Notes under the pieces: model-generated
The model's database searches: none
Seen by the model: only the letters and a program-made list of their open reading frames with translations
Told to the model about the DNA's origin: nothing
Assembly (NCBI GenBank): GCA_965233625.1
Contig: OZ247499.1
Coordinates: 2,108,001-2,172,000, forward strand
Source: G965233625 sp965233625
GTDB lineage: Bacteria > Planctomycetota > Planctomycetia > Pirellulales > Pirellulaceae
DNA length: 64,000 nucleotides
Reading direction: 5' to 3'
In this document: positions 54,080 through 62,060 of the stretch, piece by piece
Layout: each line of letters begins with the position of its first letter
Numbering within the stretch: the first letter of the stretch is position 1
Program-made: the position numbers and the translations under genes

Positions 54080-54888
54080 TCGGGTGGCTTCCTCTTCGCC
54101 GGAGTTTCGCCCGCAGGTTCGTCTTCGTTGCCGGACAATCCCGCAAAGACGCGTAGCTTGCCCTCATAAACTTCGCCCAGCAGTTCCGGGTGCAGCACGG
54201 CTTCTGGCGGTCCATACGCATAAAGGCGTTGTTTAAGCAGCAGGAGCGAGTCGAAGTATTCGTTGGCGGTAGTCAGGTCGTGGTGCACAACCACCAGGGT
54301 CCGACCTGCAGCGCGGGTGCGTTCCAGCACGTCCAGAATCGCCCTTTCAGTCGCCGCATCTACGCCAGCAAAGGGTTCGTCCAGCAGCAGAATTTCCGCG
54401 CCCTGCGCGATGGCCCGTGCCATGAACACGCGCTGCTGCTGCCCGCCAGACAACTGCCCGATCTGACGGTTTTTGAAGTCCACCATCCGCACCTGTTCCA
54501 GCGCACGGTCGGTGATCTCGTAGTCTTCCTTCGACAGATCGCGATACCACGGCTTATGGCCGTAGCGCCCCATCAAAGCGACTTCGCGGACGGTGACCGG
54601 GAAATCCCAGTCCACGCTGCCGCGTTGGGGCACATAAGCCACACGCCCCTTCGCTTTGTCGGCTGGTTCTCCGAATAGCGACACGGTTCCATAGTCTGGC
54701 TTCACGAAACCGAGGATAGACTTAATCAGTGTGCTCTTCCCGCTGCCATTGGGACCGATGACACCCACCAGCAGACCGGGTGGAATGTCAAATGAAATAT
54801 CCAGCAGCGCAGGCACCGGACCATAGCTGACCGTCAGGTTCTGCACCTTAATCGCAGATGCTTCTGCAGAGGGCTCTTTCTGCGTCAT
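54076..54888 (-). CDS. Metal ABC transporter ATPase (MntA/ZnuC type)
   Basis: 270 residues. Walker A GPNGSGKST, Q-loop VAYVPQRGSVDWDFPV, signature LSGGQQQR, Walker B ILLLDEPFAG and the switch His in VVVHHDLTT are intact. It powers the importer with the downstream permease-repressor (4-bp overlap, ATGA) and the binding protein. An extra membrane protein lies directly upstream. Confidence 0.96.
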   Translation of the reverse strand: MTQKEPSAEASAIKVQNLTVSYGPVPALLDISFDIPPGLLVGVIGPNGSGKSTLIKSILGFVKPDYGTVSLFGEPADKAKGRVAYVPQRGSVDWDFPVTVREVALMGRYGHKPWYRDLSKEDYEITDRALEQVRMVDFKNRQIGQLSGGQQQRVFMARAIAQGAEILLLDEPFAGVDAATERAILDVLERTRAAGRTLVVVHHDLTTANEYFDSLLLLKQRLYAYGPPEAVLHPELLGEVYEGKLRVFAGLSGNEDEPAGETPAKRKPPE

Positions 54889-55493
54889 GCTGGCTCCGCC
54901 TCTCCAGCGTTTTCCGTAGACGGAATTGCGTTCTCTGGCACATCCAGTTCAAAGACGCCTTCCACCGCGGCGCCGGGTTCTGACCAGATGGTCTCGGTGG
55001 CAATGGGCGCCCCGTCGCGCAGCACACGCACACGCATCGCACGGTAAAGCGCGGGCGCCTCGCCAGCCGGCGGCTCAGCTTCGGCAGGTTCGTCTAAAGA
55101 GAAGCCGCCGCCGAATTCGTCTGCCGGTTCGGCTGGTGCTTCGGCGACGCCCGCCTTCACGAAAAAGGTATTCTTGCCTGCCGTCACGCCCTGCACATCG
55201 CGGAGGATGAACGGCTTGCCCGCTTTGATAGACTCCTGGCTTTCCAGCAGTAGTTCCGGGCCAAGCTTCACGACTAAGGACCGCCGCTCCAGATCAAACT
55301 CGTCCACCGCCACGTCAAACGTCAGCGTCAGTTCGAGATCAAATCTTCCCGCGGCCTGCTGCACGATCGCAACAGGCGGCGCCGGCGGCGGAATCGATGC
55401 CTGGAAGCCCAGGTACGCCAGCACGATTCCCGGTATGGTGACCAGCACAGCAACGGCAAAAAGAATTCGCATAATCCCGTTTAGCGCTCGCAA
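54885..55493 (-). CDS. Small membrane-anchored protein in the metal importer operon
   Basis: 202 residues. One N-terminal span (ILFAVAVLVTIPGIVLAYLG) is followed by a periplasmic beta-rich part (FDLELTLTFDVAVDEFDLER) and an acidic, Pro/Glu/Ala-rich stretch (about 125-150) before a short beta end. It has no recognised family. It overlaps the ATPase gene by 4 bp (ATGA) and starts 4 bp after the binding-protein gene, so it is firmly in the operon. It may be an accessory component of the importer. Confidence 0.78.
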   Translation of the reverse strand: MRALNGIMRILFAVAVLVTIPGIVLAYLGFQASIPPPAPPVAIVQQAAGRFDLELTLTFDVAVDEFDLERRSLVVKLGPELLLESQESIKAGKPFILRDVQGVTAGKNTFFVKAGVAEAPAEPADEFGGGFSLDEPAEAEPPAGEAPALYRAMRVRVLRDGAPIATETIWSEPGAAVEGVFELDVPENAIPSTENAGEAEPA

Positions 55494-55497
55494 CGCG

Positions 55498-56412
55498 TTA
55501 CTTAAGTGCTTCCACGATGGTCAGCACATTCTCACGCATCATCCCGATGTAGGTTTCGCCCGCACTGCCTTCTTTGCCCATTGAGTCGGAGTACAGCTTA
55601 CCGCCGACTTTCACGCCTGCCTGATCGGCGATGTTGTTAATCAGTTTCGGGTTGACGCTGGATTCGACAAAGATCCCCTTCACACCGAACTTACGGATCG
55701 ACGCGACAACTAGATCGCGGCGGGCCTGGGTCACACCGCCGCCAGCTTCCTCGCTGGTTGACCATCCTGCTGGCGCCGCTGCTTTGAAGCCGTACGCCGC
55801 GCAGAAATAGCCAAACGCATCGTGACTGGTCACCAGCACACGCTGATCCGACGGGATCTGCGCGACCTGTTTGCGAATCCACAGATGCAGCGACCGTAAC
55901 TGTTCAAGGTACAAAGTCGCTCGCGCCCTGTACTCGGCAGCGTGTTCCGGATCAACCTTGCTGACGCCGTTGACAATATTACGGACATAGACCGAAGCGT
56001 TGAGAGCCGTCAGCCAGGCATGAGGATCGTTGACTTTGCCGCCTTCCTGATTGATCTCCAGCGGCTGAATACCTGTCACACACGAAACCAGTTGCTTGTT
56101 GGCGCCGCTGGCAAGCGTCTTCATCCACTCTTTGCCTTCCAGGTGCCAACCGTTCTCTAGGCAGAGGTCGGCGGACGATACAAGTTTCGCATCGCCCGGT
56201 TTGATCTCGTACATGTGCGGGTCCTGGCCTGGCGCCAGAACGCACTTCACCGTCCAGCGGTCGCCGGTAATCTGACGGGTCAGATCGGCGACCTGCGTGG
56301 TAGAGCAAACCGCTACAAATCTGTCGCCCTCTTTGGCCTCTAACCGCGCCGCACAAAGGGCGATAACAGCAACGATAAGGGCGCATAACCAGCAGAAATG
56401 TCGGCTTTTCAT
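55498..56412 (-). CDS. Metal-binding protein of ABC importer (ZnuA/TroA/YtgA type)
   Basis: 304 residues. A signal peptide (to about residue 26) precedes the cluster A-I binding protein fold. Likely ligands: His66 (DPHMYE), His131 (DPHAWL), His197 (SHDAFGYF) and Asp276 (YSDSMG), a set and spacing that closely match TroA of Treponema, so zinc, manganese or iron are possible. No His-rich loop is present. It is the first gene of the operon with an 18-bp palindrome 28 bp upstream. Confidence 0.94.
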   Translation of the reverse strand: MKSRHFCWLCALIVAVIALCAARLEAKEGDRFVAVCSTTQVADLTRQITGDRWTVKCVLAPGQDPHMYEIKPGDAKLVSSADLCLENGWHLEGKEWMKTLASGANKQLVSCVTGIQPLEINQEGGKVNDPHAWLTALNASVYVRNIVNGVSKVDPEHAAEYRARATLYLEQLRSLHLWIRKQVAQIPSDQRVLVTSHDAFGYFCAAYGFKAAAPAGWSTSEEAGGGVTQARRDLVVASIRKFGVKGIFVESSVNPKLINNIADQAGVKVGGKLYSDSMGKEGSAGETYIGMMRENVLTIVEALK

Positions 56413-56439
56413 GAATTATTAAGGTGTGGACAGCAGAAT

Positions 56440-56457
56440 TTTTTGATTAGTCAAAAA
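56440..56457. promoter_or_regulatory. Palindromic candidate operator for the fused DtxR-type repressor
   Basis: TTTTTGA-TTAG-TCAAAAA is an 18-bp near-perfect palindrome (16 of 18 symmetric positions), 28 bp before the start of the metal-binding protein gene. Length and symmetry fit DtxR/MntR operators. Confidence 0.7.
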
Positions 56458-56469
56458 CGTCACCGTTCA

Positions 56470-56498
56470 CCTTAACCTAGCACGCCCGTCATTTTCAA
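56470..56498 (-). promoter_or_regulatory. Tentative promoter of the metal importer operon
   Basis: On the minus strand TTGAAA, a 17-base gap and TTAAGG could form a weak sigma-70 promoter whose transcript would start at or just before the palindrome. The -10 match is poor. Confidence 0.3.
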
Positions 56499-56557
56499 GC
56501 GGTCACGCTGCCGGACTTCTACGAATCACGGAGAAATATCCCGCCGCCTGGCAGTAT

Positions 56558-57883
56558 CTAGTAGCTGTTTGAGATCACGGCCTGAACTTCGCTATCGAAG
56601 GCGCGGTTGCCTTCCTGGTCAAGCGGCATGGTATAGCCGACCTGTAACTGAGCCCGGCGGGTGACCTGCAATGTGAGGCCCGTTGTCAGATTGATGAAGT
56701 TGATCCGCGGGTCGCCCGTCACAAAGAACACATCCACGGCGCCGTCAGTCAGCCCTACTTCGTCAAAGCTTTCGAAAGCATGCGTGTAGTGACATTCAAC
56801 CGACGCGGCCAGGCCACTGAAGAAATCCTGTTGCGGTTGCCGGTACAGCCACACGCCTGCGACCACGTCGAGCAGCATCAGGGTCTGGTCGTCTAGCTTA
56901 GTCGTCGGGACGCCTTGCACTTCAAGCGAATTATTGTCGAGCGGAATATCCAACTGCCCAAAGCCATGGCAGAAGAATGGACCGCGTACATGCATGACGC
57001 CGGCAAAGGGCATCAGGTTGACTGCTTCGTTATGGATGCGGAATGAAGTGGCGCCGATCTGCCCGGTAATGTCACCGCCGGTAGGGGTAGAGACACCGGT
57101 TCCCGCAACGCCTGTCCATCCGTTGGCATTGAACAGCAGCACCTTCAGGATGGCGCCAAGGTTGCCGATAGAACCGCTCGATGCTGTCACACCGCCCTGG
57201 TCAAACTGCAGGCTCGACGCGACTGGCATCCGAATTTCTATCGAGAATAAGCCGTCCTGAAACGATTTTTCCAGGCCGACCATAAAACGGTCGACATCGA
57301 GACTGGTCTGAAAGGGCTGTCCATTCAGCTCCCCGCTACTGTTCACCGCGTTGTGGTAATGGTTGTACGATACAAAAACGCGGTCGCGGGTGATCGCTTT
57401 GTTGAACTCAGCCACTTTGATCCGGCCACCACCCGCGGGCGGCAGCGCGATGCCTGCATCATTCAAACCACCATCCTGAATGAACAGCTTGGGACCAGGA
57501 AGGAACAGGTCACCAAAGATATCCGGCGTATTGGCCAGGCGGTCGTAACTTTCCTGCGTGCGCGAAACGAACTGGTCATTGCTGCTGGCGTCTTCCGGGC
57601 TGGTCGCGGCAAACGGATTGTTGCTGAACGGATCATTCCCGAACGGATTGGTCCCCAACGGATCATCTCTGAACGGGTTACCGCCCATGCCCATATCCAT
57701 CCCGCCGCCTGCGCCGGCAGGTGCTGGCACGGCCGGGCCCGGCTGCGTCATTGGCGCGGGCGGCGCAGCCGTAGATGGCGCCATGTTGATGGCGGTGGAT
57801 GGCGGTTGCGCAAACAGCTTGCTGGCCGACGTGAGGGCGATGATGCCAAGGCCGAGCAAAGCGAGAATCGTGAATCGTTTCAT
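56558..57883 (-). CDS. Outer-membrane-like protein with NPF/NDPF repeats
   Basis: 441 residues from the ATG at 57883. A signal peptide (to about residue 25, KLFAQ) is followed by a Pro/Ala/Gly/Met-rich stretch and a short motif series of NPF and NDPF with Asp, Gly and Asn between (about 69-93). The C-terminal about 300 residues have an alternating beta pattern (VEFNKAI-like start, VFVSYNHYHNAV, MVGLEKSFQDGLFSIEIRMP, LQVGYTMPLDQEGNRAF) and end in aromatic Tyr, as many outer membrane beta-barrels do. No family is recognised. Confidence 0.75.
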   Translation of the reverse strand: MKRFTILALLGLGIIALTSASKLFAQPPSTAINMAPSTAAPPAPMTQPGPAVPAPAGAGGGMDMGMGGNPFRDDPLGTNPFGNDPFSNNPFAATSPEDASSNDQFVSRTQESYDRLANTPDIFGDLFLPGPKLFIQDGGLNDAGIALPPAGGGRIKVAEFNKAITRDRVFVSYNHYHNAVNSSGELNGQPFQTSLDVDRFMVGLEKSFQDGLFSIEIRMPVASSLQFDQGGVTASSGSIGNLGAILKVLLFNANGWTGVAGTGVSTPTGGDITGQIGATSFRIHNEAVNLMPFAGVMHVRGPFFCHGFGQLDIPLDNNSLEVQGVPTTKLDDQTLMLLDVVAGVWLYRQPQQDFFSGLAASVECHYTHAFESFDEVGLTDGAVDVFFVTGDPRINFINLTTGLTLQVTRRAQLQVGYTMPLDQEGNRAFDSEVQAVISNSY

Positions 57884-58007
57884 CCGTGCCAACCAGAAAG
57901 ATACGAAGATCCGTAACAAACCGTACATCCATCATCGGCCGTTACGTTCATCTGCATTCACTGCAAAAGGCAGGCTTCTAGTATTTTCTGGGGGCTCCGG
58001 GCCGCTC

Positions 58008-60413
58008 TTAGTCCACTGTCTGGCCGCCTTTTGCCGGCAATGCATCCAGGCGTTGCTGCATGGACTGAACCTTTTCAAATTCCGCTACCCAGCGTTTATC
58101 GCCCGTTGCAGCCAGTGGTTGCAGCCAGGCACGCGCACGCTGCAGCATGTTGGCAACGTCCGCCGTCTGCCCCAACGAAAGATGATAGTTCGCCTGCTCC
58201 AGACAAACGGCGCCTGCTTCGGCCTGATACGCCGGTACAGAGGGATTGGTCCGGGCGATCTGTTCAATCGCCGCACGGCACTGCATGAAAACAGCCGCAG
58301 CCGCGTGGTTGCCCTGGGCGGCTTGCTCCACGGCAAGCTGGCGGAGAAGCACGACAAAGAAGTAGCGATCTTCACTTAGGTTAGGCGGCGACCGCTGGCA
58401 GACTTCAAATTGATATTTGCCCGCGGTCTGAAGCTGCGCGAGTCTGGCAGCGACCGATTCCGGAGCCGTTTCTAAATCAACGTAGTACTGATAAATCCCG
58501 TAGCTACCCTTTGCGAGATCGCGTTGCAGTTGCAGGCCGACCATCGTTTCCGGCGATGCATCCGGCAACTTCACCGCATCCGAACGAAGTCGCTGTGCTG
58601 CTTCGAGCAACGCTTTCGCCTCCGCCGCTTTCTTCTGTTTGCGATAAACGATCCCCAGGTTCATCAGCGTGTTGGCCAGTTTGCGTTTCGCGGCGGCGCC
58701 GGGCTGTTTCTGATGCCACATCTCGCGAAGTTTACGCGACTGCTTGAAGGCCTCGACCGCCGCGGGCAGATCCGCATTCGCCACGTGCAGCGCGCCCTGA
58801 GCATTAAACGTGTCGGAAAGTTCCTGTGTCAAATCCAGGTCGTCAGGTTGCTCCTTGTGAAGCTGCTGCTGAAACGCCAACGCCGCGTCGTATTCCGTGG
58901 CGGCGCGTTCTTTCTCGTTAAGTGTCCGTGCAATTTCGCCCAGGCGGAAGTGCGCCAGCGCTGTGCGTTGCACATGCTTTTCATCGTTGGCCCGCGACTG
59001 CACAAAGGCGGCGTAGTAGTCTCTGGCGCGTCTCAGCAGTTCTTTGCGAAGCGCCGTCATCCCCGGTTCACGCAGCAGTTCGTCTTCGCTGATGAGCGTA
59101 TACTGCTGGTCGATTACTTCGAACAGATCGCTGAACCGCTGCTCCGCTTCAGCCTTATGAATTTCCGTCTGTGTTAGCGACTGTTGCAGACGGTAGTTGA
59201 ACATCGCCAGCACAACCGCAGACAACAGCACCACGCCCGCGATGGTCGCTGACAGCGTGGCGATGGCGGGGTTTTTCCGCGTCCACCGCCGCAGTTTGCT
59301 CAAGCTGGATTCGGGACGCGCGAGAATAGGCTCGTCATTCAGGAAGCGTTGCAGATCATCCCGCAGCGCACCTGCCGTCTGATAACGGGCGGAAGGGTCT
59401 TTGGCCAGGCACTTCAGGCAGATGGTTTCCAGATCGCGATCGATGCCCGTGTTCAAATTCCGTGGCGCCACGGGCTCTTGTGCAATGACCAGCCGGATGG
59501 TGTCGATCGGCGTTGCTGCAACATGCGGCGCCCGTCCGGTAACGATGCTGTATAGCGTGGCGCCAAGCGAATAGATATCCGAACGCTCCGTGGTCCGCAC
59601 ATCCTTATCAAGGGTTGCCTGCTCCGGAGCCATGAACGCGGGCGTGCCGACAATTCCGCCGGACTGCGTGAGGTCCGCAGGTTGTTCCAGAAATTTCGCC
59701 AGGCCGAAGTCCGTGACCTTCGGCTGCTTCTGTTCATCAATAAGTATGTTGGAAGGCTTCAGGTCGCGGTGCAGGATGCGGGCGTCGTGCGCGCACTGAA
59801 TCGCGTCAGCAATCGCCACCATATAGGCGGCTGCTTCGCGCGGGGGCAATGGACGCTCTGACGTTAAATCCGAGAGACTTGCGCCGGCGACAAATTCCAT
59901 GGATAGATACGGGGCGCCGTCGTGCTGTCCAAATTCGTGCACCGCCACGATGTTCGGATGCTTCAAGCTGGCAGCCGCTTTGGCCTCCTGCTCGAAACGC
60001 TGAATCGCTTCTGCGGGTGCGTTGCCACCGCGGATCAGTTTGACCGCCACCGTCCGGTCCAGAGATTCCTGCACCGCCAGAAACACCACGCCCATACCGC
60101 CCTGGCCGATCTGCTTCAGCAGGCGATACCCGCCGAGACGCTCTACCATGCTCTGGTGTGGCGCCAGAGGTGTTGTGGCACTGCTGCCGGCCGAAAGCGT
60201 GTCTGCATTGGCCAGCGAAGACCGCTTAGACTCTAGCAGCGTCAACCGTTCCCGCAGTGGCGCCTCCCACCCTGGGTGCTCTGCCACGTAGGTTTCAACA
60301 TCGATTTCTTCACCCGAGTTCCGGCGCGCCATAAAAACTTCGACGAGGCGATCCACCAGTGGTCCGGCAACCCGGTTATGAATTTCCGTCCGGGAATCGT
60401 GTGTCGTCATCAA
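58008..60413 (-). CDS. Membrane Ser/Thr protein kinase with C-terminal TPR-like region
   Basis: 801 residues. Kinase domain about 95-365: glycine loop IGQGGMGVVF, VAVKLIRGG, catalytic HRDLKPSN, DFGLAKFL and the APE-like FMAPEQA are all intact. A span (about 386-408, IATLSATIAGVVLLSAVVLA) leads to an extracytoplasmic helical TPR-like region (AHFRLGEIARTLNEKERAAT, LMNLGIVYRKQKKAAEAKAL). This layout is frequent in planctomycetes. The N-terminal part (about 20-70) contains an acidic helix seen in this group. Confidence 0.93.
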   Translation of the reverse strand: MMTTHDSRTEIHNRVAGPLVDRLVEVFMARRNSGEEIDVETYVAEHPGWEAPLRERLTLLESKRSSLANADTLSAGSSATTPLAPHQSMVERLGGYRLLKQIGQGGMGVVFLAVQESLDRTVAVKLIRGGNAPAEAIQRFEQEAKAAASLKHPNIVAVHEFGQHDGAPYLSMEFVAGASLSDLTSERPLPPREAAAYMVAIADAIQCAHDARILHRDLKPSNILIDEQKQPKVTDFGLAKFLEQPADLTQSGGIVGTPAFMAPEQATLDKDVRTTERSDIYSLGATLYSIVTGRAPHVAATPIDTIRLVIAQEPVAPRNLNTGIDRDLETICLKCLAKDPSARYQTAGALRDDLQRFLNDEPILARPESSLSKLRRWTRKNPAIATLSATIAGVVLLSAVVLAMFNYRLQQSLTQTEIHKAEAEQRFSDLFEVIDQQYTLISEDELLREPGMTALRKELLRRARDYYAAFVQSRANDEKHVQRTALAHFRLGEIARTLNEKERAATEYDAALAFQQQLHKEQPDDLDLTQELSDTFNAQGALHVANADLPAAVEAFKQSRKLREMWHQKQPGAAAKRKLANTLMNLGIVYRKQKKAAEAKALLEAAQRLRSDAVKLPDASPETMVGLQLQRDLAKGSYGIYQYYVDLETAPESVAARLAQLQTAGKYQFEVCQRSPPNLSEDRYFFVVLLRQLAVEQAAQGNHAAAAVFMQCRAAIEQIARTNPSVPAYQAEAGAVCLEQANYHLSLGQTADVANMLQRARAWLQPLAATGDKRWVAEFEKVQSMQQRLDALPAKGGQTVD

Positions 60414-60573
60414 ACAATTCCTTACCAGATTGAAGCGGGGTCAGGCAGTTGATGCGGGATCAGGCAGCCAGAGTCAGATTCTAAGGTAAGGTTATACGCA
60501 TCTATTGAGCTGTTGGACAAAAATCCATCGCCCCGTGCCACAATCCGCAACACCATTGCCCGCAACACAACAG

Positions 60574-60615
60574 CCATAGCCGCCCAGGCGTACTCTGAGC
60601 GGCTATGGTGTTTTT
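60574..60615 (+). terminator. Hairpin between kinase and Cys-rich genes
   Basis: CCATAGCCGC and GCGGCTATGG form a perfect 10-bp stem with a 15-base loop, followed on the plus strand by TGTTTTT. Both flanking genes are on the minus strand, so it may stop antisense transcription or act as a hairpin in the mRNA. The rest of 60414-60632 shows nothing. Confidence 0.45.
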
Positions 60616-60632
60616 CTGGCTTTACGCCGGAA

Positions 60633-61553
60633 CTACCGTGGCGAAGTGCGGTAGCCTGCACGGGCAGCGCGGTAGCCGGGATAAGAGCGCCGCGGCTGGT
60701 TGCGCGTCATCGAGCCGCCAGCGGGAGATTTCGCATCTGGCACAAACGGGTTCTTACCGCCCGCTTTAGGAGGATTGCCGCCGGCTGGTGGAGCTAAAGA
60801 AGGACCGGGCTGAATCACGCTGGGCCCTTCAATAATCTGCGGCTGACCCACGGGACCATTATGAATGTCGGCAGGCACTTCGGTTACGCCATCGTAGTGG
60901 ACATCGCCGCACGAGCCATCGCCGCAACCGCACGAGCCGCCGGCGCAACCCACGTCAGCACATCCGCCCACGCCGCCGTAACGGCAGCCCCACAGCGTTT
61001 TCCAGCCGTTGACCAGCCAGCCGCCGCAGCAGCGATTGCCACAGTTGCCCATGTCGCAACATGGATCGGTTGGATAAGGTGGATCGCTGATCCATTCACC
61101 AACATAGGTTTCGCCACATCCACCACAACCACAAGCGTCGCCACACGCCGGGCCGCATGCCTCGCCAGCACAACCGACATCACCACAGAATGGGCGACAC
61201 GGACCAACGCCGCCCAGCATATGATGCAGCGTGACAAACGGGCCATGACGGAAGAGCCCGTGCGGATTCCAGTTCACACCCGTGCAACGGCCCCAGCCAC
61301 CGCCAGTCCAGCCGCCTGCACATGCACATCCATCGGTGCATCCGCCAGTACAGCCACAGTCTTCAGCAACGCCACAGGCGCCGGTGTCGCAACCGCAGGG
61401 CTCTGCGGCACAGGCAACGCTGGCGGGCCCATAGCTGTAACCCGTGCAGGCATGTTGGATCATTCCCGGACCGCAACAGCCCGTAGATAGTAGGGTAATA
61501 ATCCCCAGCACGGCGGCGAGCGTACTTCCTTGGAGGCTGGCTCGAAGATTCAT
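60633..61553 (-). CDS. Cysteine/glycine-rich lipoprotein
   Basis: 306 residues from the ATG at 61553, chosen because AGGA lies 7 bases upstream. A lipoprotein signal ends LLSTGCCG. The mature part contains about 40 Cys, largely in CG, CC and CGxC groups, in three blocks (about 35-85, 115-150 and 165-220) with many Gly. The last about 80 residues are Pro, Gly, Asn and Arg-rich and end in a basic GYRAARAGYRTSPR. Such sequences may bind metal or form disulfide-linked structures of the cell envelope. I do not recognise the family. Confidence 0.7.
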   Translation of the reverse strand: MNLRASLQGSTLAAVLGIITLLSTGCCGPGMIQHACTGYSYGPASVACAAEPCGCDTGACGVAEDCGCTGGCTDGCACAGGWTGGGWGRCTGVNWNPHGLFRHGPFVTLHHMLGGVGPCRPFCGDVGCAGEACGPACGDACGCGGCGETYVGEWISDPPYPTDPCCDMGNCGNRCCGGWLVNGWKTLWGCRYGGVGGCADVGCAGGSCGCGDGSCGDVHYDGVTEVPADIHNGPVGQPQIIEGPSVIQPGPSLAPPAGGNPPKAGGKNPFVPDAKSPAGGSMTRNQPRRSYPGYRAARAGYRTSPR

Positions 61554-61868
61554 CGTCATTTCCTTTCCCGTACGCAGCTGGCGTTCCGTGTCGAAGGCAT
61601 CGCCCAGCCTTTCGCAGATCCAGCAGGTAAGTGTTTTGTTTCAGCAGCGTGGGCGGACATCCATCACGCGCAACAATCGCTGCTTTCATCAAACACTATC
61701 GGCCACTACGACCGGCACATTCAGGAAAATCGGTACAATCGTCAAATTTTACCGCAGCCATCACCGCCAGCACCCATCAAGCCGGCGCCAGCAACGCCCC
61801 CATTCCGCCAATGGGCGTGTTGTAGCAATGCCACCACACGATTAGAATTACCACCCATCACAAACCAA
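61554..61868. other. Intergenic region before tRNA-Leu
   Basis: 315 bp that include the upstream region of the Cys-rich gene and the tRNA promoter at 61820-61848. No gene is supported. Confidence 0.5.
61820..61848 (+). promoter_or_regulatory. Promoter of tRNA-Leu
   Basis: TTGTAG, a 17-base gap and TAGAAT fit a sigma-70 promoter, 20 bp before the tRNA. Confidence 0.65.
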
Positions 61869-61952
<84 letters not shown>

Positions 61953-61964
61953 TTGCCTAAAATC

Positions 61965-61999
61965 AGCGGCCGCGTAGCATTTCACGCAGGCCGCTTTTT
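61965..61999 (+). terminator. Terminator after tRNA-Leu
   Basis: AGCGGCC and GGCCGCT, extended by inner GCGT/ACGC with one bulged A, are followed by TTTTT. It ends the tRNA transcript just before the integrase gene. Confidence 0.85.
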
Positions 62000-62016
62000 C
62001 ATGCGCGTGTCGTGGC

Positions 62017-62036
62017 TTGCGGACAATTTGCGGACA
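62017..62036 (+). repeat. Tandem TTGCGGACA repeat before the integrase
   Basis: Two copies of TTGCGGACA are spaced by AT (11-bp period), 25-44 bp before the integrase ATG. It may be a regulatory or recombinase-binding site. Confidence 0.4.
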
Positions 62037-62060
62037 CCGCATCATTCGCAGGGCGATGAC

